Of a stretch of DNA of 20,940 bases, positions 1-5,300 are shown piece after piece (position 1 is the stretch's first letter; every line of letters starts with the position of its first letter). The notes under the pieces are model-generated. The model was given only the letters and a program-made list of their open reading frames with translations. It was not told the origin of the DNA and did not search any database. The stretch is from a virus, in the IMG/VR virus record IMGVR_UViG_3300025949_000101, positions 1 to 20,940 of that record; one strand, 5' to 3'. A program made the position numbers and the translations under genes.

Positions 1-14
1 ACCACGTAGGAATT

Positions 15-116
15 ATGAATCGGGCTCCATCGATCGGAGCGCGGTTGGCGGGTGTGGTAGCAGGCATCAGTTGTTTCTGGGCGTCGGCGTGGGTATTTAT
101 GTATGTCGCTCCATAA
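15..116 (+). CDS. 33-aa single-pass membrane peptide
   Basis: This short ORF starts ATG at 15 and stops TAA at 114-116. An AGGA sits just upstream with slightly short spacing. After a basic N-terminus (MNRAPSIGAR) the rest, roughly residues 10-31, is hydrophobic and aromatic, so a single inner-membrane helix is likely. It lies 72 bp ahead of the DUF551 gene on the same strand and faces the minus-strand late operon. I do not recognise a family. Single-helix micro-proteins are common in phage accessory regions, but an ORF this short could arise by chance. Confidence 0.4.
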   Translation: MNRAPSIGARLAGVVAGISCFWASAWVFMYVAP

Positions 117-188
117 ATCTGCGGCGCCGAAGGCGGACGCTAAACTCTGACCGGCTGCTGCTATACATTGGGTGAGGAGGAAATGGTG

Positions 189-410
189 ATGGAGTGGCGG
201 CCTGTCGAGACTGCGCCAAAGTCGCTAGAGTTTCGGTGTTTGCTTGGCCATGAATATTCCGTCGTCACTGGATATTGGGATGGCGAAGGCTGGCGGAACG
301 AGCGCTCACGCGTAGGGAGTTATTTTCCCGCTACCCATTGGATGCCTCTGCCCGATCTGCCTAACGCCGCCTCTCCCGTTTCGCAGCTTTCGCCATCGCA
401 AAGTAGATAG
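189..410 (+). CDS. DUF551-family small phage protein
   Basis: The 73-aa protein has the hallmarks of the DUF551 family found in phages and prophages: an N-terminal WRPVETAPK (residues 3-11), a central V-x-x-Y-W-D-G-x-G-W stretch, and THWMPLPDLP near residues 49-58. The function of the family is unknown. The start at 189 is chosen because GGTGAGGAGG ends at 180, which gives normal spacing; the in-frame ATG at 183 is too close to it, and TTG at 168 lies upstream of it. The last 15 or so residues are Ser/Pro-rich and overlap a possible minus-strand gene. The family call is fairly secure; any role is unknown. Confidence 0.75.
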   Translation: MEWRPVETAPKSLEFRCLLGHEYSVVTGYWDGEGWRNERSRVGSYFPATHWMPLPDLPNAASPVSQLSPSQSR

Positions 411-513
411 CTTCTCCATCCTCCTTTGCCGTCCGTATCCGGGGTATATCTGGCATCATCTCGGGAGGGAGGCCGATCGGGATGCCGTACAGGTCGTCGG
501 GTTCGTATTTCAT
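361..513 (-). CDS. 50-aa hypothetical protein
   Basis: An ATG at 513 opens a 50-aa charged soluble protein beginning MKYEPDDLYGIPIG and ending in a basic KAAKRERRR tail. The composition looks protein-like (acidic and proline-rich first, then an amphipathic EAIYFAMAKAAKRE helix). No Shine-Dalgarno sequence is visible upstream. The same frame extends further to an ATG at 642, but the added residues look like translated non-coding DNA. It overlaps the 3' end of the convergent DUF551 gene by 50 bp, which counts against it. No family recognised. Confidence 0.35.
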   Translation of the reverse strand: MKYEPDDLYGIPIGLPPEMMPDIPRIRTAKEDGEAIYFAMAKAAKRERRR

Positions 514-625
514 GCGGGCTGTTTGCCGGTGCGAATCCAACAAGTGAAGTGGCTGTGGGCGGGGTTGGTTACCCGCAAAGATGGTCGCCGACGCATGGTC
601 CGCCTGAGGTATGCGGTGCGAAGGT

Positions 626-709
626 TCAACGGATGCCGCCATCTATCTCGCATTCTAAGCGCGTGTTCATCCACGCTGCCGCAGCACCGGGTCTGCGTAC
701 CAAATTCAC
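626..709 (-). CDS. possible 27-aa micro-ORF (GTG start)
   Basis: GTG at 709 follows a purine-rich GGGGAGGGG with short spacing, and the frame runs to TGA at 626-628. The peptide is MNLVRRPGAAAAWMNTRL followed by a short acidic tail. It lies inside the left arm of the 28-bp inverted repeat described separately, so it may only be a by-product of a structured element. Listed because it lines up with two further overlapping micro-ORFs on the same strand. Confidence 0.2.
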   Translation of the reverse strand: MNLVRRPGAAAAWMNTRLECEIDGGIR

Positions 710-783
710 CCCTCCCCGTCAAGTTGCGTTCGGTAGAGGAAAGGAGTAAGGTGCAGCCGCTGCGGCGGCGTGGATGGACACGC
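661..783 (+). ncRNA. candidate structured RNA: 28-bp stem with 61-nt loop
   Basis: Bases 661-683 pair with 761-783 as 23 continuous base pairs. The only two non-Watson-Crick positions are both G-U wobbles if the plus strand is the RNA; on the minus strand they would be A-C mismatches. A further 5 bp (684-688 with 750-754) stacks on top after a 6-nt bulge at 755-760. Downstream there are more hairpins: 802-807 with 824-829 (6 bp), 856-860 with 869-873 (5 bp), and 905-912 with 922-928 (7 bp, one bulged G). No coding gene on the plus strand explains this. A palindromic mobile element is an alternative. I do not recognise the family. Confidence 0.35.
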
Positions 784-814
784 ACACCAGCGGACGGAGC
801 GGCTCGTCTTTCAC
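719..814 (-). CDS. possible 31-aa micro-ORF, Ala-rich
   Basis: GTG at 814 overlaps the TGA of the preceding 40-aa ORF as GTGA, the same style of coupling seen across the late operon. The peptide begins VKDEPLRPLVCVSIH, has a run of six alanines, and ends PYSFPLPNAT. The alanine run comes from the right arm of the inverted repeat at 750-783. No known family. It could be a real coupled micro-gene or a shadow of a structured RNA on the other strand. Confidence 0.22.
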   Translation of the reverse strand: MKDEPLRPLVCVSIHAAAAAAPYSFPLPNAT

Positions 815-933
815 GCGGTTTCCACGAGCAAATGCCCTCCGTTGGGGCGCCAATAGCGGGTGTCGAGTCCCGCCCGCAGCAACCCCCTGGACATGTTGGA
901 AACGCACGGGCACCCATAACCTGCCGTGGGCAT
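811..933 (-). CDS. possible 40-aa hypothetical protein
   Basis: ATG at 933 opens a 40-aa frame that reads like a small folded or zinc-type peptide: MPTAGYGCPC at the start (CPC motif), then LLRAGLDTRYWRPNGGHLL. It begins 38 bp after the o-spanin stop codon on the same strand, so it could be the last gene of the late transcript. There is no strong ribosome-binding site. The sequence feels familiar from alphaproteobacterial genomes, but I cannot name a family, and I cannot exclude that it is antisense to a structured RNA. Confidence 0.33.
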   Translation of the reverse strand: MPTAGYGCPCVSNMSRGLLRAGLDTRYWRPNGGHLLVETA

Positions 934-971
934 TCTGCTTGATTCGCTACTAGCCTCGTGTCCACGGCGCC

Positions 972-1253
972 TTAGGGCTTGGTGCAAGTCTTGAGCGCCG
1001 CATCGGCCTTATCGGCATAGCGCCCAGGGCCAGCATATTCGACCAGTTTGGCCAGTACCGTCGCCGCGAACTTCGCGAGGTCTGTGGGCATTTTGGCGGG
1101 CAGCGGCGTCGGTCTAGCCGGAACAGTTACCGGACATTGGCGCTGCACATCCTTATAAACGGTGACGGTTCGAATCTCAACGGCCGGGGGTGGCGTGGTG
1201 CCAGTTCCGCAGGCCGAGAGCAGCAACAGCGCCGGGATGATGGGATAGCGCAT
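972..1253 (-). CDS. Rz1: o-spanin (Rz1-like outer-membrane lipoprotein)
   Basis: The 93-aa precursor starts MRYPIIPALLLLSAC, a type II signal peptide with an LSAC lipobox that would be cleaved before Cys15 and lipidated. The mature part is Pro-rich (TPPPAVE, PARPTPLPAK), as in Rz1-type o-spanins, with two more cysteines. ATG at 1253 overlaps the upstream i-spanin TAA by one base (TAATG), so translation is coupled; a longer in-frame start at 1298 would bury the signal peptide. The o-spanin should sit in the outer membrane and bind the i-spanin to fuse the two membranes in the last step of lysis. The two genes are consecutive rather than nested. Confidence 0.82.
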   Translation of the reverse strand: MRYPIIPALLLLSACGTGTTPPPAVEIRTVTVYKDVQRQCPVTVPARPTPLPAKMPTDLAKFAATVLAKLVEYAGPGRYADKADAALKTCTKP

Positions 1254-1663
1254 TAAAGACCCTCTGTTTGGGCGCTCAGAGCCGCAGGGACGCGACAAGC
1301 GGGATTGTCGGGTAGATCAGCCGCCAGCTTGCGCAACGTCTCCAGGCGACTCGCATCGGCCTTGGCGCGCTTGTCCATATAGGCGATTGTAGCCGCATCA
1401 GAAGCCTTCACGTCAGCATAGGCCTTCGCCCTCGCCTCGCTCTCCGCGTTCTTCGCATCTAGTGCGTCCGACAGCCGCGTGATCGATTCCAGATTGACCG
1501 CGTTCTTTGCGATTTCCGTATCGCGCTGGGCCGAGTGCAGCGTATCGAGCTTCTGCCAGTGCCGCGTGTTGCCGTTGGCGATGAACAACGCCACCGTCAG
1601 TCCGATGATGATCGCGAGCAATCCGCCGGCAACGATCGACTGTATGCGGGGAAGTCCGAGCAT
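1253..1663 (-). CDS. Rz: i-spanin (Rz-like inner-membrane spanin)
   Basis: The 136-aa protein has an N-terminal membrane anchor (about residues 8-29, VAGGLLAIIIGLTVALFIA). A long periplasmic helix follows (about 35-115), rich in Ala, Glu and Lys with heptad-like spacing, ending in NPACRVPAAL. That is the usual N-in single-pass plus coiled-coil layout of Rz-type i-spanins. The start is ATG at 1663, which shares a base with the TGA of the previous gene (TGATG) and follows GAGGAG at good spacing; a GTG three codons earlier is less likely. It is followed directly by the lipoprotein o-spanin, which supports the call. Family assignment rests on architecture, not on a conserved motif. Confidence 0.8.
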   Translation of the reverse strand: MLGLPRIQSIVAGGLLAIIIGLTVALFIANGNTRHWQKLDTLHSAQRDTEIAKNAVNLESITRLSDALDAKNAESEARAKAYADVKASDAATIAYMDKRAKADASRLETLRKLAADLPDNPACRVPAALSAQTEGL

Positions 1664-1860
1664 CAGCCCCACTCCTCGTTCTTGCCGAAGCCTATCGGGT
1701 TAGGCGCTCGCCAGATCGCATCGCCCCGCGCGTCGAGAAGGCCGGTATCGACAGCTTCATGGCTATCGACCGTCGGCATGTTGAGAGCGCCGGCATCCGG
1801 GCTGCAATAGTCGTCTTCGACATAACCGAGCATCTTTGGTCGGGAGAAATAGCGGGCCAT
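1663..1860 (-). CDS. 65-aa hypothetical protein in the lysis cassette
   Basis: The gene starts ATG at 1860 in an ATGA overlap with the holin-like gene and ends where the i-spanin begins. The protein starts MARYFSRPKMLGYVEDDYC, is acidic in the middle, and ends APNPIGFGKNEEWG. It has no signal peptide and no membrane segment, so it should be cytoplasmic or part of a complex. I do not recognise a family. Coupling on both sides shows it is a real gene co-expressed with lysis functions. Whether it regulates lysis or is simply a late passenger cannot be told from sequence. Confidence 0.7.
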   Translation of the reverse strand: MARYFSRPKMLGYVEDDYCSPDAGALNMPTVDSHEAVDTGLLDARGDAIWRAPNPIGFGKNEEWG

Positions 1861-2111
1861 CACTGTGTCTCCGTCGCGGCATTGGTAGAGGCTGCTTTCG
1901 CGACCCCCGTATCCTTGGCCGCGATACCGAACCCGCCGGCCGCGAGGATAGCCGCCTCCCCTGCCCCGAACTCGACAGGGCTGAACGGCTGCTTGTTGAA
2001 CCAGATGGCGACGCCCTGATAGGCGATGAGCGCGATCGTGCCGACTGCCCATAGCAAGCGGCCAAGCTCTACATGGGTGTTGTTCGGACCTTTGAGGAAA
2101 GACCAGCTCAT
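1860..2111 (-). CDS. holin-like two-helix membrane protein
   Basis: The 83-aa protein begins MSWSFLKGPNNTHVELGRLL and has two hydrophobic stretches, about residues 17-37 and 48-65, with a polar Ala/Thr-rich tail. Small size, two helices and a position directly after the endolysin (ATGA overlap at 2108-2111) fit a holin that releases the signal-less endolysin across the inner membrane. The N-terminal pattern resembles small membrane proteins in alphaproteobacterial phage lysis regions. It could instead be an antiholin or an accessory membrane protein, since a second membrane protein precedes the endolysin. Confidence 0.6.
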   Translation of the reverse strand: MSWSFLKGPNNTHVELGRLLWAVGTIALIAYQGVAIWFNKQPFSPVEFGAGEAAILAAGGFGIAAKDTGVAKAASTNAATETQ

Positions 2112-2551
2112 ACCGACAATCCTCTGTATATTCTGGCTTCAGCGGTGCGGCGGCGAACCAGCCCGTTGAGCACCTTCCCAGCCTGCTTATTCCAGACGGC
2201 GAATTGTGCCGCAGCACCGTCGTAGTCGTGCGCTAGGTGACGCTTGAGCAGCGTGGATTTGGAGAATGCCCCTTCGCCGATGTTATAAGCGAGGCTCGTC
2301 ATCGCATCGAACTGGCCTTGCGTCGTCGGCGCTGTTCCGAGATCGGCTGCAACCTTCGCGCCGAACTTGGCTAGATCCGATGCGAACCGTTCGTCCGCCT
2401 GTTGCTGCGTCCAGGTCATGCCGAGCTTGATGTCAGGTCCGGTCGATCCCCAACCGATCGTAGGAACGTCATTCGGCGTGGGCATGTACGCCTTGAGCCG
2501 GCATTGTTCGAACGACTTGATGAAGTCGGCGCATTTCATTGATGGAGTCAT
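2108..2551 (-). CDS. endolysin, GH24 (T4/P22-type) lysozyme
   Basis: The 147-aa single-domain protein is the usual length for phage lysozymes of glycoside hydrolase family 24, which cleave the MurNAc-GlcNAc bond of peptidoglycan. The catalytic block is clear: FIKSFEQCRLKAY gives the general acid Glu15, and PNDVPTIGWG supplies Asp28 and Thr31 of the Glu-Asp-Thr site in the longer-loop version. The C-terminal half has FDAMTSLAYNIG and NGLVRRRTAEARI, typical of the family. There is no signal peptide or SAR helix, so release should depend on a holin. An internal ATG at codon 5 is an alternative start. Confidence 0.93.
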   Translation of the reverse strand: MTPSMKCADFIKSFEQCRLKAYMPTPNDVPTIGWGSTGPDIKLGMTWTQQQADERFASDLAKFGAKVAADLGTAPTTQGQFDAMTSLAYNIGEGAFSKSTLLKRHLAHDYDGAAAQFAVWNKQAGKVLNGLVRRRTAEARIYRGLSV

Positions 2552-2560
2552 TGTCAGCCC

Positions 2561-2896
2561 CTATTTCACAGGATGCCCCGACAACTCGACACGGGTTATC
2601 CGTCCGTCGAGATCGTCCAGGCGCTTGGTTACGGTGTCCCCGCTGAGCTTCTGGCGCTCGTCTATGCGGGTGACGGTCTGTTGAAGGTCAGAGAGCGTCG
2701 TCACCATCCATATGGCCATGGCGACAGCGCATGCCGTGGCAACAGCGACGACCAGTGCACCCGCCCATTTCAACGGCGCGGGTAGTTCCGGCTCTTGCGA
2801 GGGTAGCTTGTGCTGCGCTGAAATCTTGATGATGGCTGCTTCGGCGATCTGCTCAGCGATGATCCGCATTTGTACTTCGTTGCCGAGCCCCGTCAT
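2561..2896 (-). CDS. single-pass membrane protein with coiled coil, lysis region
   Basis: The 111-aa protein has an amphipathic N-terminal helix (about 5-28), a Pro-rich linker, one membrane helix (about 44-66), and a C-terminal coiled coil (about 67-105) with regular Leu/Ile/Val spacing. The start at ATG 2896 is preceded by CAGGAGG at ideal spacing; an in-frame ATG at 2947 lacks a site. It lies 9 bp ahead of the endolysin, so it is the first gene of the lysis cassette. A single helix with a coiled-coil tail suggests an antiholin, a pinholin-type regulator or an i-spanin-like membrane organiser. The family was not recognised. Confidence 0.7.
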   Translation of the reverse strand: MTGLGNEVQMRIIAEQIAEAAIIKISAQHKLPSQEPELPAPLKWAGALVVAVATACAVAMAIWMVTTLSDLQQTVTRIDERQKLSGDTVTKRLDDLDGRITRVELSGHPVK

Positions 2897-2952
2897 GCAG
2901 CAGCCTCCTGAGTCACTCGGGCGATTAATCGACCCGTTTTGAGTCATAAAAT

Positions 2953-2984
2953 TTGTGAGTCTGCTGCAATCGCAGTGCTATAAC
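2953..2984 (+). promoter_or_regulatory. candidate extended -10 promoter, leaderless
   Basis: TGCTATAAC at 2976-2984 matches an extended -10 element. A TTGTGA at 2953-2958 could be a poor -35, but the spacer is 20 nt. The -10 hexamer ends 6 nt before the ATG at 2991, so a transcript would begin at or next to the start codon. It lies in the divergent gap between the minus-strand lysis cassette and the plus-strand micro-genes. Confidence 0.35.
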
Positions 2985-2990
2985 CGCCCG

Positions 2991-3095
2991 ATGCACAAGG
3001 CCGCTAAGATTGGGCTAATCCTGCTGATCGCGAATGAAGTTCGCGGTGTTGCAGTTGTTACCGCCGTGCTATGGACGTGGTTTACTCACCACTGA
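2991..3095 (+). CDS. 34-aa membrane micro-protein
   Basis: ATG at 2991 to TGA at 3093-3095. The peptide MHKAAKIGLILLIANEVRG is followed by a second hydrophobic run, VAVVTAVLWTWF, so it is almost wholly membrane-embedded with a basic N-terminus and a HH end. It is the first of three consecutive plus-strand ORFs, each with a hydrophobic helix, set inside the minus-strand late operon. No Shine-Dalgarno sequence is present, and the TATAAC only 6 nt upstream points to a leaderless message. No family recognised. Confidence 0.5.
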   Translation: MHKAAKIGLILLIANEVRGVAVVTAVLWTWFTHH

Positions 3096-3104
3096 GATAC
3101 GGCC

Positions 3105-3227
3105 ATGCGCCTTTGGCAGAGACTATCCGCACAGCAAAAAGATACCGCGCTCGTCTTGATTATCGGCGTTCCGGTCGTAATCGTGTTCGAGCGCTATTTT
3201 GGTTGGATGGTCGACGGGCTGCGTTAA
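3105..3227 (+). CDS. 40-aa membrane micro-protein
   Basis: ATG at 3105, 9 bp after the previous stop, to TAA at 3225-3227. The first 12 residues are basic and polar (MRLWQRLSAQQK). A clean membrane helix follows (about 15-29, ALVLIIGVPVVIVF), then ERYFGWMVDGLR. A charged N-terminus followed by one helix fits a type II or tail-out membrane peptide. The close spacing suggests co-translation with the 34-aa ORF. It could be a lysis regulator or an exclusion/immunity peptide; neither is shown by sequence. Confidence 0.5.
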   Translation: MRLWQRLSAQQKDTALVLIIGVPVVIVFERYFGWMVDGLR

Positions 3228-3265
3228 GGGTAGCGCGCAGGCTCGCCGCAGCGTATATCCGCAGA

Positions 3266-3463
3266 ATGACCGCTTCACTAGTGCTGCAAACCCTTGGCGT
3301 CGTCGTGCTGTTCGGCGTGGCGACCGGACTACGAGGATGGTTCCGCGATCGTCGCCAGTCCGTTAGTTCGGCGGAAGCGCCCGGAACGACTCTGTCGGTA
3401 TCCCAACAGAATCCGACAACCACACAGTCTGGCCATCCGGGTCCATCCGGGGATAGCCGCTAG
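3266..3463 (+). CDS. 65-aa protein with N-terminal membrane helix
   Basis: ATG at 3266 opens MTASLVLQTLGVVVLFGVAT, a membrane helix, followed by a basic stop-transfer patch (RGWFRDRR) and a Ser/Thr/Gln-rich soluble tail. The same frame is open further upstream, but this start puts the helix at the N-terminus, like its two neighbours. Its last 101 bp overlap the 3' end of the convergent ejection-protein gene, so the low-complexity tail may only be antisense reading. Less certain than the two ORFs before it. Confidence 0.33.
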   Translation: MTASLVLQTLGVVVLFGVATGLRGWFRDRRQSVSSAEAPGTTLSVSQQNPTTTQSGHPGPSGDSR

Positions 3464-5300
3464 CAGGCGCATCGCCACCGATCGACGGGCCCTTGCCGGC
3501 CGGAACATCGGCAGGACCGCCGCCACCAGCGAACTTACGGAAGGCATTGGCCACAGACTTCGCGGCAGGCCCTTGCCGCCCCGTCATCAGCCATTCAGCG
3601 AACTTGCCGCCGGTCTTCGTGTACGGCGCAGCGGCAGCGCCGGCAGCGGCAACACCTTTCGGACCAAGGGTAAGCTGACCGGTGAGCAACAGGCCGAGCA
3701 ACCCCCTGCCCGCCGAACCGCTATCGGGCGTCTTGTTCGGGATCACGTTGTAAGCGTCGTCAGCGAATTGCTGCATGAGCGCGTCACCGCGAGCAAAGCC
3801 CCGCTTTCGCACCGTCTTGTCGCCCTCTTTCACCGCTTGGCGCAGATTACCGGGAGAGAAGCCGGAATCTGTCCCCTTGGCCTGCGCTGTCTCGATACGT
3901 GTCAGGTTTGCCCAGCCATCGTTGATCGACCGAAGCGTTGCGGCCTGGGATGGGTTCTGACGCGCAGCGAGATCGCGCACGGCTTCCTGAACGCCGCGCA
4001 GTGCAATGCCCATATCGCGCTGGTCCGCGTCCTGGCTGGACATGAACGACCGGATGCGCTCGCCAAGCCGGGATTCGACCGACTTGAGCCCCTGACCGTT
4101 GATCGTGCCATCGTCCTTGAAAAAGCGCCGCACGTCGCTGTCTACGATCTTGCCGAACTGCTCTGCGCGCGGACCAATCATTGTGTCCATGCGCTCGGCC
4201 ACGCCCGCCATGTCGGTCATGAACTGGTCGTCCGCCTTCGCCGCGAGCTTCGGCAGAACGGTTTCATATGCTTGGCTAAGCTTGTCGCCTGCGTATTTCA
4301 CACCAACAGGGCCGATCGGCACTTCCTTCGGCAAGCTCTCGCCAATGGGATCTAGCGCTTTGTTGATGCCTGCACGATTCATCGCCACCACGCCGCGAGT
4401 TTGGGCGCCCTTGATAACAGCGCCAAGGCCCGGAATGCTGGTGGCCATTTCCTCGGCACTACGAATGCCCTTGCCAATAGCACCGCCAGCCGCACCAGCG
4501 ATCTGGCCCGGCGTAAGCGGGATGCCTTCCGCCTGAAGCCGCGCGATGATGGGCGCGACCGTGGGGCTGATGACATTGGCGACGCCCCGCGCGAAATAGT
4601 TGGCGACAGGGCCGCCAGCCGCACCAATGGCTGCGCCCATCGCGCCGCCCGACAGCCGATCGCCGGGCTCTGCGTTGCCCGCCCCGCTGATGCCCCCGAA
4701 GATGGCGCCATTGGCTGCGGTGTTCGCGATCCGACCTAGCGCATTCTCGCCACTGGCAACGCGAGCCTCGGGCGCCGCGAATGCAGACGCGATCGTGCCC
4801 GGCGCAAAGCCAGCGGAAAAGGCCAAGGGATGCTGTCCCCACGCCTCATTCTTGAACGAGTCCTGTTTCTGGCGTTCGGCTTCGTATGCCTGCCCCTCTG
4901 TCTGACCAGTCGGGTTGAAGCGCCAATTCGGGTCATAGCCCTTGCCCATCAGCATGGCGATGTAGGGGGCTGCGGCTTGGCCAGCCTGGGAGGTCAGCAC
5001 GTTGTTGACGAGCCAGTTGCCCCCGGCCGCCCCGGCTCCGCCGATCTCGTCATTCCAGCCAAGCAGGGCGCCCGACTTCCATCCCTCCAAGGCAGAGCGC
5101 GGGTTGCTGATGTCGGGCGGCGTAGGGCCACCAGAGCTTTCGATTGCCGGTTGTGTCGGCGCGCCTTGATCCGCGTCGGCAAACTGGCTGTATTGGTCGG
5201 GCGTTGCCGTTGGGGCTGGCGCCGCAATGGTCCCGCCCGGTGACGCGGGGGCGTCATCGAACTGCGCCCAAGGATCGGCCTTTTTCTTCTGACCGGCCAT
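3363..5300 (-). CDS. P22 gp16-like DNA ejection protein
   Basis: At 645 aa it is close to P22 gp16 (about 609 aa) and is the last of three ejection genes, the same order as P22 7-20-16. It begins MAGQKKKADPWAQFDDAP, then a Pro/Ala/Thr-rich stretch, then a long Gly/Ala-rich region (about 75-290) with glycine-zipper segments such as GGAMGAAIGAAGG that could insert into membranes. A charged helical middle follows (about 330-500) and a Gly-rich C-terminus. Such proteins are packaged in the head and injected to form a conduit across the envelope. ATG at 5300 overlaps the previous TAA (TAATG). The call is from position, length and composition. Confidence 0.7.
   Translation of the reverse strand: MAGQKKKADPWAQFDDAPASPGGTIAAPAPTATPDQYSQFADADQGAPTQPAIESSGGPTPPDISNPRSALEGWKSGALLGWNDEIGGAGAAGGNWLVNNVLTSQAGQAAAPYIAMLMGKGYDPNWRFNPTGQTEGQAYEAERQKQDSFKNEAWGQHPLAFSAGFAPGTIASAFAAPEARVASGENALGRIANTAANGAIFGGISGAGNAEPGDRLSGGAMGAAIGAAGGPVANYFARGVANVISPTVAPIIARLQAEGIPLTPGQIAGAAGGAIGKGIRSAEEMATSIPGLGAVIKGAQTRGVVAMNRAGINKALDPIGESLPKEVPIGPVGVKYAGDKLSQAYETVLPKLAAKADDQFMTDMAGVAERMDTMIGPRAEQFGKIVDSDVRRFFKDDGTINGQGLKSVESRLGERIRSFMSSQDADQRDMGIALRGVQEAVRDLAARQNPSQAATLRSINDGWANLTRIETAQAKGTDSGFSPGNLRQAVKEGDKTVRKRGFARGDALMQQFADDAYNVIPNKTPDSGSAGRGLLGLLLTGQLTLGPKGVAAAGAAAAPYTKTGGKFAEWLMTGRQGPAAKSVANAFRKFAGGGGPADVPAGKGPSIGGDAPASGYPRMDPDGQTVWLSDSVGIPTESFRALPPN

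Noticed and set aside
490-545. Possible tRNA 3' half (GGTGCGAATCC) near a CAT triplet
   Set aside because: No acceptor stem, no D arm and no anticodon stem could be built around it.
759-880. tRNA- or tmRNA-like arrangement (7-bp closing pair, D-like and T-like arms)
   Set aside because: The T-loop-like element has 8 nt, there is no proper anticodon arm, and the 122-nt length fits neither class; the closing arm also lies in the inverted repeat.
3294-4355. 353-aa plus-strand ORF opposite the gp16-like gene
   Set aside because: It is a high-GC antisense frame of a well-supported gene; Arg-rich, low-quality sequence, no domain and no ribosome site.
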